Shown in pieces: positions 16,631 through 24,076 of a stretch of DNA of 31,917 nt (position 1 is the stretch's first letter; every line of letters starts with the position of its first letter). Position numbers and translations under genes: made by a program. The DNA is from Blautia sp. GTDB taxonomy: Bacteria > Bacillota > Clostridia > Lachnospirales > Lachnospiraceae. The DNA lies in assembly GCA_030841965.1 (NCBI GenBank), contig JAUUSJ010000033.1, positions 1 through 31,917 of the forward strand, in the 5' to 3' direction. A model generated the notes under the pieces. That model worked only from the letters and a program-made list of their open reading frames with translations, had not been told where the DNA came from and did not search any database.

Positions 16631-16657
16631 GATGCTTCTTATAAAGAAAAGAGCATC
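16631..16657 (+). promoter_or_regulatory. Small hairpin before the ktrA-like ribosome binding site
   Basis: GATGCT (16631-16636) pairs with AGCATC (16652-16657), and a second short helix CTT/AAG can form inside with a bulge. It sits 2 bases before the AAGG ribosome binding site, with no T run, so it is a translational control candidate rather than a terminator. Confidence 0.3.
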
Positions 16658-16668
16658 TGGTAAGGATT

Positions 16669-17322
16669 ATGAAGCTAGAATATGCAGTCTTGGGGCTTGG
16701 AAAGTTTGGAATGAGTGTGGCGAAGGAATTAGCAGCCGCAGGGGTTGAAGTTTTGGCGGTGGATAAGAGAGAAGAGGCGGTGCATGAGATTGCCGATAGT
16801 GTTACGTACGCGGCGATTATGGATGTGACAGAGCCGGGAGCCTTGGAGAGTCTAGGGATAGGGAATATGGACGGTGCGATTATCTCGATTGCAGAAAATC
16901 TGGAGGCGAGTGTGATTGCCACGATTGTCTCGAAGGAGCTGGGAGTTCCCTATGTTATCGCAAAGGCGGAGAATTCTCTTCACCAGATTATCCTTGAGAA
17001 AATCGGGGCAGATAAGGTTATTTTTCCAGAACAGGCTATGGGAATGAGTGTAGCGAGGAATATTGTGATTGGAAATTTCCTAAATCTCGTGGAGTTATCG
17101 CCAAAGATTAGTATGATTGAGATGGAGATGAAAAAAAGCTGGGTTGGAAAGACGCTTAGAGAGCTTGACCTTCGCAAGAATTATGGGTTTAATGTAGTGG
17201 CATTAAAGAATGGGGAAGATACGAATACTTCTCCAGACCCAGACCAGAAGCTGAGAGCGGAGGAGACGATTATGATTACGGGCAAGAACTCAGATTTATT
17301 TCGTCTCAAGGAAGTGAAATAA
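16669..17322 (+). CDS. KtrA/TrkA-type potassium channel regulatory subunit
   Basis: 217-residue RCK protein. The N-terminal Rossmann domain (residues 1 to about 125) has the nucleotide motif GLGKFG (9-14) and acidic Asp32 after the second strand (AVDKREE). The RCK_C domain spans about 135-217. KtrA-type proteins form an octameric cytosolic ring that gates the KtrB/TrkH potassium transporter in response to ATP/ADP or c-di-AMP. No transporter gene is in the window, so the partner must be elsewhere. The start is ATG 16669 with AAGG upstream. The stop is one base before the next start codon, so translation is probably coupled to the methyltransferase gene. Confidence 0.92.
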   Translation: MKLEYAVLGLGKFGMSVAKELAAAGVEVLAVDKREEAVHEIADSVTYAAIMDVTEPGALESLGIGNMDGAIISIAENLEASVIATIVSKELGVPYVIAKAENSLHQIILEKIGADKVIFPEQAMGMSVARNIVIGNFLNLVELSPKISMIEMEMKKSWVGKTLRELDLRKNYGFNVVALKNGEDTNTSPDPDQKLRAEETIMITGKNSDLFRLKEVK

Positions 17323-17323
17323 A

Positions 17324-18130
17324 ATGATAACGAGTATACAAAACCAACAGGTAAAGAATATTTTAAAATTAAAGAAAAGTGGAAAAGAGCGAAGAAGACA
17401 GGGTGTATTTGTCGTGGAGGGAATGCGGTTTGTATCCGAGATTCCAGAGGAGTTTTTCGTAAAGGCGTATGCCACGACAGAGTATTTAAACCATCATAGG
17501 AGATGGATGGAGGAGAATCGCTCTGAGATAGAGCCAAAAGATATAGATAGGCATCAAGGAGAGATTGAGGAAGTGAGTGAGTCTGTGATGAGGCAGATTT
17601 CTGACACGAAGACACCGCAGGGGATTGTCGCAGTTGCGAGGATGCCAAGATATTGTCTAGACTCTATTTTGGAGAGAGAGGAGGGAATACTGCTCCTTTT
17701 GGAAAACATACAAGACCCTGGCAATCTCGGCACGATGATTCGGACGGCGGAGGGAGCTGGAGTATCTGGCATTATTATGAGCAAAGATACGGTGGATATT
17801 TTTAATCCAAAAGTGGCGAGAGCTACGATGGGCTCTATTTTTCGGGTTCCGTTTTTGTATGTGGAAGATTTAGTGGATATTATTTTGAAACTTGGAGAAA
17901 ATGGCTATACAAGCTTTGCGGCACATTTGGAGGGAAAGGACTTATATGATGAGGATTTTAGCGGCAGGGTTGCTTTCTTCATTGGGAATGAGGGAAATGG
18001 GCTCACAGACAGGCTGACTGCCAAGGCAGATAGAAAGATTAAGATTCCGATGGAAGGCAGCCTAGAGTCGTTAAATGCAGCGATAGCCGCAGCACTCTTA
18101 ATGTATGAGGCAAAGAGACAGAAGAGATAG
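17324..18130 (+). CDS. SpoU/TrmH-family RNA 2'-O-ribose methyltransferase
   Basis: 268-residue SPOUT enzyme that transfers a methyl group from S-adenosylmethionine to a ribose in rRNA or tRNA. The N-terminal substrate-binding domain (1 to about 100) starts ITSIQNQQVKNILKLKKSG with RRRQGVFVVEG. The knot domain carries motif 1 at about 127-146 (ENIQDPGNLGTMIRTAEGAG), motif 2 near 218 (FFIGNEGNGL) and motif 3 near 246-259 (SLESLNAAIAAALL). This arrangement fits RlmB or YsgA-like 23S rRNA enzymes, but the exact target base is not readable from sequence. Its ribosome binding site (AAGGAAGTG) lies inside the end of the upstream gene. Confidence 0.92.
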   Translation: MITSIQNQQVKNILKLKKSGKERRRQGVFVVEGMRFVSEIPEEFFVKAYATTEYLNHHRRWMEENRSEIEPKDIDRHQGEIEEVSESVMRQISDTKTPQGIVAVARMPRYCLDSILEREEGILLLLENIQDPGNLGTMIRTAEGAGVSGIIMSKDTVDIFNPKVARATMGSIFRVPFLYVEDLVDIILKLGENGYTSFAAHLEGKDLYDEDFSGRVAFFIGNEGNGLTDRLTAKADRKIKIPMEGSLESLNAAIAAALLMYEAKRQKR

Positions 18131-18142
18131 GGGGTGATGAGG

Positions 18143-18574
18143 ATGACAGCGCTATATTGGTTAGTTATCTCAGCCGTTTTAATTGTAACAGAAATTCTTA
18201 CACTTGGTCTCACGACGATATGGTTTGCGGCGGGGGCTTTGCTTGCCGCGTTGGTCGCGTGGATAGGAGTTGGGATAATAGGGCAGCTGATTATTTTTAT
18301 TATTGTCTCAGTAGTATTGCTTGTGTTGACTCGTCCGTTGGCGATGAAGTACTTAAATGATAAGACTGTTCGGACGAATGCGGATAGTTTGATTGGAGAG
18401 ATTGCCATTGTGACGGAGGAGATTGATAATATTGCTGGAAAAGGAGCGGCAAAGATTCAAGGAGAGACTTGGACGGCGAGGAGCACGAAGGATGAGGAAA
18501 TCATCGAGAAGGGGACCAAAGTCCAGGTGATTCGCATTTCGGGAGTAAAGCTAATTGTTAGTAAGGTAGAATGA
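18143..18574 (+). CDS. Short NfeD-like membrane protein
   Basis: About 144 residues: hydrophobic helices in the first 70 residues (LYWLVISAVLIVTEILTLGL, TIWFAAGALLAALVAWIGV, IIGQLIIFIIVSVVLLVL), then a C-terminal OB-fold-like domain (about 82-144) with GEIAIVTEEID and GAAKIQGETW. It lacks the ClpP-like protease part of long NfeD proteins. Short NfeD proteins are partners of stomatin/SPFH proteins, and the next gene is one, so a membrane microdomain or envelope-stress role is likely. The AGGGGGTG ribosome binding site best fits ATG 18143; ATG 18137 and GTG 18134 are alternatives. Confidence 0.88.
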   Translation: MTALYWLVISAVLIVTEILTLGLTTIWFAAGALLAALVAWIGVGIIGQLIIFIIVSVVLLVLTRPLAMKYLNDKTVRTNADSLIGEIAIVTEEIDNIAGKGAAKIQGETWTARSTKDEEIIEKGTKVQVIRISGVKLIVSKVE

Positions 18575-18575
18575 T

Positions 18576-18631
18576 ACCAGGGGCGAGAGGTCGGAAACCC
18601 GATGCAAGCTTGCAAAAGACTTTTTGACCCC
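18576..18631 (+). repeat. Dispersed hairpin repeat, diverged copy C
   Basis: The element begins ATACCAGGGG right after the NfeD stop and ends in TTTTTGACCCC. It shares ACCAGGG, an AGGTC block, CCGATGCAAGCTTGC and the closing GACCC with copies A and B but is about 18 bases shorter. TGCAAGCTTGCA (18603-18614) is a perfect palindrome at its centre, and GGGG/CCCC can close the base. It lies inside a probable operon. Confidence 0.65.
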
Positions 18632-18664
18632 AATATCGTAGAATAGAAGAAGGAGGAGAAATAT

Positions 18665-19621
18665 ATGAATATAATAGGAAATTTGATATTTATTATTATT
18701 CTTGTATTGCTTATTTTAGCGGCAGTATCTTGTATCAAAATTGTGCCACAGGCGCATGCGTATGTAATTGAGCGTTTGGGGGCTTATCAGCAGACATGGG
18801 GTGTGGGAATCCATTTTAAGGTTCCTTTTATTGACCGTGTTGCGAGAAAGGTAATTTTAAAGGAGCAGGTCATTGATTTTGCTCCACAGCCAGTTATCAC
18901 GAAGGATAATGTAACGATGAGAATTGATACCGTTGTGTTCTTCCAGATTACAGACCCGAAACTATTTGTATATGGTGTCGAGAATCCGATTATGGCGATT
19001 GAGAATCTGACGGCGACGACACTTCGTAATATCATCGGTGATTTAGAGCTTGACCAGACATTGACATCGAGGGAGACGATTAATGATAAGATGAGGTCGA
19101 CACTTGACGTTGCGACGGACCCTTGGGGAATTAAGGTAAAACGTGTAGAGCTTAAGAATATCATCCCTCCTGCAGCGATTCAGGATGCGATGGAGAAGCA
19201 GATGAAGGCGGAGCGTGAGCGAAGAGAGGCAATCTTGAAGGCAGAAGGTGAGAAGAAATCGGCAATCCTTCGAGCAGAGGGACAAAAAGAGTCCTTGATT
19301 CTCGAGGCAGAGGGACAAAAAGAGTCCGCCATTTTGCACGCAGAGGCGAAAAAAGAGGCGACTATCCGTGAGGCGGAAGGTCAGGCGCAGGCGATTATGA
19401 CGATTCAAAAGGCGAATGCCGACGGTCTTAAGTTTATTAAAGATGTTCAGGTGGATGACGGAGTTATCCAGTTAAAGAGCTTAGAGGCGTTCCAGAAGGC
19501 GGCAGATGGAAAGGCGACGAAGATTATTATTCCTTCAGAGATTCAGTCATTGGCTGGCATGGTTTCCTCTCTCACAGAGGTGGCTAAGGATGATGTGGGT
19601 GAGAAAGCTGAGGTTAAATAA
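18665..19621 (+). CDS. Stomatin/prohibitin (SPFH) family protein
   Basis: 318-residue membrane-anchored protein. One N-terminal hydrophobic helix (about 3-22) is followed by an SPFH domain (about 24-185; QAHAYVIERLGAYQQTWGVG, FFQITDPKLFVYGVENP). A coiled-coil of five 11-residue repeats built on AEG-K follows at 189-243, and then a C-terminal oligomerisation region. It belongs to the QmcA/stomatin group that forms large membrane cages or microdomains. It pairs with the upstream NfeD-like gene, as is usual in bacteria. The ribosome binding site AAGGAGGAG is strong. A bidirectional terminator follows 65 bases after the stop. Confidence 0.95.
   Translation: MNIIGNLIFIIILVLLILAAVSCIKIVPQAHAYVIERLGAYQQTWGVGIHFKVPFIDRVARKVILKEQVIDFAPQPVITKDNVTMRIDTVVFFQITDPKLFVYGVENPIMAIENLTATTLRNIIGDLELDQTLTSRETINDKMRSTLDVATDPWGIKVKRVELKNIIPPAAIQDAMEKQMKAERERREAILKAEGEKKSAILRAEGQKESLILEAEGQKESAILHAEAKKEATIREAEGQAQAIMTIQKANADGLKFIKDVQVDDGVIQLKSLEAFQKAADGKATKIIIPSEIQSLAGMVSSLTEVAKDDVGEKAEVK
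19229..19393 (+). repeat. 33-base tandem repeats inside the SPFH gene
   Basis: Five 33-base units encode hendecads: AILKAEGEKKS, AILRAEGQKES, LILEAEGQKES, AILHAEAKKEA and TIREAEGQAQA. Units 2 and 3 share a nearly identical 20-base core (gcagagggacaaaaagagtc), so copy number could vary by recombination. Confidence 0.85.
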
Positions 19622-19686
19622 ATGATAGCGAAGCCAGAAGGAATCATTTTTGCTCTTTTATTGAGAAACTAAACCGAGACAAAAAG

Positions 19687-19729
19687 ACTCCCAAGAGATT
19701 TTCATCTTAGATTCTCTTGGGAGTTTTTT
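19687..19729. terminator. Bidirectional terminator between convergent genes
   Basis: ACTCCCAAGAGA (19687-19698) pairs perfectly with TCTCTTGGGAGT (19713-19724), with six T after it and five A before it (19681-19685). It can therefore end both the SPFH transcript and the minus-strand gene that stops at 19791. Confidence 0.93.
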
Positions 19730-19790
19730 ATTGCTTTGTCTTAAGTTTTTTTTGAATTATTTCGTCTAATATTCGAGTTATGCGCTCGGC

Positions 19791-21572
19791 TTATACTCGA
19801 ACTTTTTGGCTTGCCTCCTCAATGCGGTCTTGCTTTACGGACATATAAATCACTGCGATAAAGAGCGGTGCACATAAGAATAGAGCATATACATAGCGGA
19901 GTAATCCATTTACTGGGGAGGCAATACAGGTTAGTAATAATACTGTGCCGATAATAAATGGCGGCATATATTGGAATTTCTTCTTCACAATAAGGTATAC
20001 AAAGCAGATTATCATTGTCCAGATATAAGTTGTAACATTTGTGAAGATAAATAAAATCGGTGTCTGGTTCATCTCATTTGGCAGGTTACATAGGAAGTTT
20101 CTAGCGTCATCAAACGGTTTGTAGTTTTGGACGCCGTAGCTGTTTTTCGTGAACCTCCAGTAATAATTCAGCCTGCTTCCTCCAGGGAAGAAATATCCGT
20201 AGCAGTTATTCAAGGTAGCCTCGACATAGGTTCCAAAATGGGTAAATAAATGCTTGCCCCATACTTTGAAAAGTTCAATATAATCCTCGGTCGTTGCATA
20301 TTTGTCGACGAAGTTTTTGGCGTTATCTGACTTCTCAGGGTCATAGCGGTTGCCGAGAGCTTCCACAGAGCCACCAGAGCATAAGACTTTGCTGATAACT
20401 TCTTTGTCGTGTTCCGATAGGTCGTCGCTATGGTATTTGACGAGACGAGCTATCTGCTGAATTGGAATGGAGAGAGCTTCTCTCTTAGGTCCAGATGCGA
20501 TATTGAGCGCTGGAAGTAACATTCCTGAATATATCTTTGTAAAGATGAAGAGAGGGATGAGCATTAATAATGCCATTCTCTTCCATTCCTTTCGGAAAAT
20601 AAATATCATAATCGGTGCTGCGACAATAAAGACATAGGAGCCGTTATTTCGCACAAGCATCGATAAAAACATAAAAAAGGCAAGTGCGAGACATTTTCTC
20701 TTATCGTGCAAAAAGCCGTATGTATCTCTTCCAATCTCCAAGAAACCAATCGCTACAAGCAAGGTAAGTGGAGCATAGACGGAGTCCTTTAGGATTGTCA
20801 TAGCGTAGATTGGGATGAGTGGGAAAAAGGCAAAGAAACAGAATGTCACAATGCGGAACTTTCTACTAATTCCAATTCTAGCCATATACCAGATAGTAAA
20901 GGAAAATACAGCTGCGATGCAGATACACTGGGTAAAGGACATAAGAGCGATACCGAGTGTCAGGGAATTCCCGAGTAATAATCCAAGCTTTAAGAAAAAC
21001 TTGATAACCCAGGTCAGGAAAATCGGATGATAATTATGTGTGATGACATTGTCGTCTAATAGAATGACACTGTCTAAAGTCCACATCTTCTCTCTCATCC
21101 CAAGAATCTGGTAAATCTGGTCATTCGTATCTAGATTGCAGTTACCTGGGAATAAAGCAATCATATAAGGAAGCCAGCAAATTAAAATAAGTCCAGTCAC
21201 TACGAGGAAAGACTTTCTATTATTCGTAAACCAGGAGAGCTTTCTCTCGGCGCGAAGCTTTGGTTGAAAGCGGTTGATAAAGCGGTAAATTAATCCAACG
21301 AAGACATCAGTCACTGCTGCGCAAACTAAAAATACAATCGTTGACCTCAAGAAATTGCTGAGTGAGCCAAAGACCATGGACCAGTCTGCATATAAATAGA
21401 AACTGAAACCGAGTACAAAGAAAGCAGAAAACGTAAATGCAATCATGTGACAAGGTTTGCGAAATTCCTTGTATTCAGTTGGAAATACATATAACCACGT
21501 GTCATATACGAACTGCGCCCAACTATGACCGAAGCTTTGGGTCGCTGATTTATTTTTTGATATACTTGCCAT
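19791..21572 (-). CDS. Large polytopic membrane protein, DUF6020/GT-C-like
   Basis: 593-residue integral membrane protein with about 12 or more hydrophobic helices in clusters (residues 45-100, 125-145, 200-350 and 500-580). The first larger external loop carries LFPGNCNLDTNDQIYQ followed by THNYHPIFLTWV. An acidic residue in the first loop after FPG is typical of GT-C fold glycosyltransferases that use lipid-linked sugars. I believe this is the DUF6020 family common in Lachnospiraceae, whose function is not established. An external soluble segment lies at about 370-500. The start has GGGATAGGGATG upstream. The gene stands alone, with its own promoter, a leader hairpin and a terminator. Confidence 0.85.
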   Translation of the reverse strand: MASISKNKSATQSFGHSWAQFVYDTWLYVFPTEYKEFRKPCHMIAFTFSAFFVLGFSFYLYADWSMVFGSLSNFLRSTIVFLVCAAVTDVFVGLIYRFINRFQPKLRAERKLSWFTNNRKSFLVVTGLILICWLPYMIALFPGNCNLDTNDQIYQILGMREKMWTLDSVILLDDNVITHNYHPIFLTWVIKFFLKLGLLLGNSLTLGIALMSFTQCICIAAVFSFTIWYMARIGISRKFRIVTFCFFAFFPLIPIYAMTILKDSVYAPLTLLVAIGFLEIGRDTYGFLHDKRKCLALAFFMFLSMLVRNNGSYVFIVAAPIMIFIFRKEWKRMALLMLIPLFIFTKIYSGMLLPALNIASGPKREALSIPIQQIARLVKYHSDDLSEHDKEVISKVLCSGGSVEALGNRYDPEKSDNAKNFVDKYATTEDYIELFKVWGKHLFTHFGTYVEATLNNCYGYFFPGGSRLNYYWRFTKNSYGVQNYKPFDDARNFLCNLPNEMNQTPILFIFTNVTTYIWTMIICFVYLIVKKKFQYMPPFIIGTVLLLTCIASPVNGLLRYVYALFLCAPLFIAVIYMSVKQDRIEEASQKVRV

Positions 21573-21624
21573 TTTTCATCCCTATCCCTTTATAATAATT
21601 TATAACTTTATATTCTTAATAAGA

Positions 21625-21672
21625 AAGGCAATATCATATGAAAATATTAGGGGAAACCCCTTAAATTGCCTT
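21625..21672 (-). promoter_or_regulatory. Leader hairpin of the minus-strand gene
   Basis: AAGGCAAT (21625-21632) pairs with ATTGCCTT (21665-21672), and inside it AGGGG (21649-21653) pairs with CCCCT (21657-21661) over an AAA loop. It would lie at the very 5' end of the minus-strand transcript, about 55 bases before the start codon. There is no T run suited to termination, so a stability or translation element is possible. Confidence 0.5.
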
Positions 21673-21678
21673 GATATC

Positions 21679-21708
21679 ATAATAGCATTGTATACAATAT
21701 TATGTCAA
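21679..21708 (-). promoter_or_regulatory. Promoter of the minus-strand gene with spacer palindrome
   Basis: On the minus strand TTGACA (plus 21703-21708), an 18-base spacer and TATTAT (plus 21679-21684). The spacer contains the perfect 12-base palindrome ATTGTATACAAT (21687-21698), placed as an operator would be. Confidence 0.7.
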
Positions 21709-21732
21709 TGTAAAGAAATAGTAAACTTTACA
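21709..21732. promoter_or_regulatory. Inverted repeat beside the -35 box
   Basis: TGTAAAG (21709-21715) and CTTTACA (21726-21732) form a perfect inverted repeat with 10 bases between, directly adjoining the minus-strand -35. It could bind a dimeric regulator. Confidence 0.4.
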
Positions 21733-21909
21733 AAAAATAAATATTTTTTTTATAAGAGTTGCACAAAAAATATTTTAAAAATCCAAAAAAAAAGGAAATC
21801 TTACAAAAATCTTACGAAAATACCCCCAAAAAAAGAAAAAATTTTGGATGGATAAAAAGATAAAAGTCTTATTTTTAGGCAAAATAAATAGGAAAGAAGG
21901 CAAATTTAC
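21733..21909. other. Very A+T-rich intergenic stretch
   Basis: Long A runs with scattered CTTACAAAAATCTTACGAAAA-type near-repeats near 21800-21822. No gene and no clear structure. It separates the divergent promoters of the minus-strand gene and argF. Confidence 0.4.
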
Positions 21910-21938
21910 TTGACTTTAAAGCAAATATTTGCTACAAA
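21910..21938 (+). promoter_or_regulatory. Probable argF promoter with spacer palindrome
   Basis: TTGACT (21910-21915), a 17-base spacer and TACAAA (21933-21938). The perfect 14-base palindrome AGCAAATATTTGCT spans 21920-21933, filling the spacer. The -10 is weak, as expected of a regulated promoter. The palindrome is not a clear ArgR box. Confidence 0.5.
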
Positions 21939-21958
21939 ATATAGATAGGGAATTTTAA

Positions 21959-22115
21959 GATGCCCAGATAGCGTAGATGATGAGTGATAAAGCCATTTAC
22001 GGGCATCGATTGAGTGATATCTCTGACCAAAGATAATTTTAAAATGAGAGAACTTTTCACAAATAAGAATAGAGAGCTTTGTTCCCAAAGAAGCGGTGTG
22101 TAAGGGAAGACAAAG
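21959..22115 (+). promoter_or_regulatory. Structured argF leader with two hairpins
   Basis: Hairpin 1: GATGCCC (21959-21965) pairs with GGGCATC (22001-22007), and GTAGATG (21973-21979) pairs with CATTTAC (21994-22000) above a one-sided bulge. Hairpin 2: CTTTGTTCCC (22077-22086) pairs with GGGAA (22104-22108) and CAAAG (22111-22115). Two tiny reading frames, 21977-22036 and 22044-22103, encode 19-residue peptides with two and three arginines, but neither has a ribosome binding site. I recognise no known riboswitch or T-box. Confidence 0.4.
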
Positions 22116-22147
22116 TAATTTTAAGAGAAACAATAGGAGGTAGTGTC

Positions 22148-23083
22148 ATGACGTTGAAAAATCGCAGCTTTTTGACTTTAAAGGATTTTACGAAGGAGGA
22201 AATTCAATATTTATTGGATTTGGCAAAGAAGTTAAAAGAAGACAAGAAAAAAGGAATTACAGGAAATAGTTTAAAAGGGAAGAATATTGCTCTTATTTTT
22301 GAAAAACCATCCACGAGAACCCGCTGTTCTTTTACTATCGGCTGTGTCGATGAGGGTGGACATCCAGAGTACTTAGGGGCAGATGATATTCAGCTTGGAC
22401 ATAAGGAGTCAGTGGAGGATACAGCGAGAGTTCTCGGAAGAATGTTTGACGGAATTGAGTTTCGCGGATTTAAGCAGGAGAATGTAGAAAAACTCGCAAA
22501 ATATAGCGGAGTTCCAGTATGGAACGGTCTCACAGACGAGTATCATCCGACACAGATTTTGGCAGATATGCTTACCCTTACTGAGCAGTTTGGAAAGCTT
22601 GAGGGATTAAACTTTGTATATATCGGCGATGGAAGAAATAATATGGCGAACTCTCTGATGATTGGCTCTTCTAAGATGGGAATGAATTTTACGATTATTG
22701 CACCAAAGGAGCTTTGGCCTGGAGATGAGCTTGTAGAACTCTGCGAGGGATACGCAAAGGAATCTGGAAGCAAGATTACTATCTCTGATAAGGTGGAGGA
22801 TGTAAAGGATGCCGACTGTCTCTACACGGATGTATGGTGCTCGATGGGTGAGGAAGATAAGGCAGCAGAGCGTGTGGCTATGTTAAAACCTTATCAAATT
22901 AATGAGGAATTATTAGAGAAAACAGGGAAAGATACGACGATTGTGATGCACTGTCTTCCTGCTGTAAAGGGAAATGAAATTACAGAAGAAGTATTTGAGA
23001 AATATGCCGATGTCATTTTTGACGAGGCGGAGAATAGAATGCATACAATTAAGGCTGTTATGGTGGCTACATTAGGAGAATAA
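22148..23083 (+). CDS. argF: Ornithine carbamoyltransferase
   Basis: 311-residue enzyme joining ornithine and carbamoyl phosphate to give citrulline, cytosolic and normally trimeric. The carbamoyl-phosphate motif STRTR is at 55-59, and the ornithine/catalytic loop HCLP is at 268-271 (Cys269). WNGLTDEYHPTQ and the DVWCSMG segment are also typical. The ATG at 22148 follows AGGAGG; an upstream in-frame extension from 22079 is not family-like and is rejected. The catabolic twin ArcB cannot be excluded by sequence, but no arcA or carbamate kinase is near. Its end overlaps the ribosome binding site of birA, implying coupling. The long structured leader suggests control at the RNA level. Confidence 0.94.
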   Translation: MTLKNRSFLTLKDFTKEEIQYLLDLAKKLKEDKKKGITGNSLKGKNIALIFEKPSTRTRCSFTIGCVDEGGHPEYLGADDIQLGHKESVEDTARVLGRMFDGIEFRGFKQENVEKLAKYSGVPVWNGLTDEYHPTQILADMLTLTEQFGKLEGLNFVYIGDGRNNMANSLMIGSSKMGMNFTIIAPKELWPGDELVELCEGYAKESGSKITISDKVEDVKDADCLYTDVWCSMGEEDKAAERVAMLKPYQINEELLEKTGKDTTIVMHCLPAVKGNEITEEVFEKYADVIFDEAENRMHTIKAVMVATLGE

Positions 23084-23087
23084 AACC

Positions 23088-24065
23088 ATGAAAGAAAAGA
23101 TTTTGGCTCTGCTTCGAGAATCAGATACTTATGTCTCAGGTCAGGAGATCTGTGATAAGTTAAATATTTCACGAACTGCCGTCTGGAAGTATGTCCATAT
23201 TTTAGAGGAAGAGGGATACCAGATTGAATCGGTCAAGAAGAGGGGCTATCGTTTTATCGGAGCGCCAGACTGTCTGACTGCGGAGGAAATCATTAGTCAA
23301 CTTGACACAAAGGTATTTGCACAAAAGACAATTTATCACGAGGAGATTGACTCGACTAATGAGGAGGCAAAGAGGCTGGCAGAGCATGGGGCGATTCACG
23401 GAACCTTAGTGATATCGGATTATCAGTCCAAAGGAAAAGGACGAAGAGGAAGAACATGGCTTTCCTCAAAGGGAAACTGTATTTATATGAGTATTATTCT
23501 TCGCCCAGATATGGAAAGTCAGTATGCGTCAGGTCTGACTCTTATGGCAGCATTGGCAGTCTCAGACGGAATCGACCGTCTAGGATGTAAGACAAAGATT
23601 AAATGGCCAAACGATGTCATTATCAATGGCAAGAAGGTATGTGGAATACTGACAGAGATGAGTAGTGAGATAGATTATATTAATTATGTAGTTGTCGGAA
23701 TAGGAATTAATGTAAATGATGAAGTATTTTCAGAAGAGATTGCCCAGATGGCGACTTCGATTCGATTAGAGAGCGGGAAGGTTCAAAATAGAGCGAAGCT
23801 TGTCTCTTATATTATGGAGGCGATGGAGGAATATTATATTTTATATCGCAGGACAAATGACCTATCTCTGATATTAGATAAGTATAATCAAAAGCTAGTA
23901 AATGTAAATGAAAAAGTAAAGCTCATAAAAAAAGGAGAGGAGCAGATAAAAACTGCTCTTGGAGTTGACAAGACAGGTGCGCTTATTGTCAAGGATGAAA
24001 ATGGCATAAGTGAGGCGGTTATTTCAGGTGAGGTATCTGTCCGAGGCGTTTACGGATATGTATAG
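23088..24065 (+). CDS. birA: Biotin ligase/biotin repressor BirA
   Basis: 325-residue bifunctional protein. The N-terminal winged helix-turn-helix (about 1-60; SGQEICDKLNISRTAVWKYV) can repress biotin genes. The central ligase domain has the GKGRRGRTW biotinyl-AMP loop (about 115-123) and IKWPNDVIINGKKVCGIL. The C-terminal SH3-like domain completes the normal length. It attaches biotin to carboxylase carrier proteins. Only four bases separate it from the argF stop, and its ribosome binding site (AGGAGA) lies at the argF end, so the two are translated in tandem. Confidence 0.95.
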   Translation: MKEKILALLRESDTYVSGQEICDKLNISRTAVWKYVHILEEEGYQIESVKKRGYRFIGAPDCLTAEEIISQLDTKVFAQKTIYHEEIDSTNEEAKRLAEHGAIHGTLVISDYQSKGKGRRGRTWLSSKGNCIYMSIILRPDMESQYASGLTLMAALAVSDGIDRLGCKTKIKWPNDVIINGKKVCGILTEMSSEIDYINYVVVGIGINVNDEVFSEEIAQMATSIRLESGKVQNRAKLVSYIMEAMEEYYILYRRTNDLSLILDKYNQKLVNVNEKVKLIKKGEEQIKTALGVDKTGALIVKDENGISEAVISGEVSVRGVYGYV

Positions 24066-24076
24066 AGGAGGCTTTT

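Noticed and set aside
21959..22115. T-box or known riboswitch in the argF leader
   Set aside because: No GGTGG anti-terminator motif or other conserved riboswitch core is visible.
21906..22133. 75-residue minus-strand frame upstream of argF
   Set aside because: It covers the argF promoter and leader hairpins, has no ribosome binding site and no recognisable protein features.
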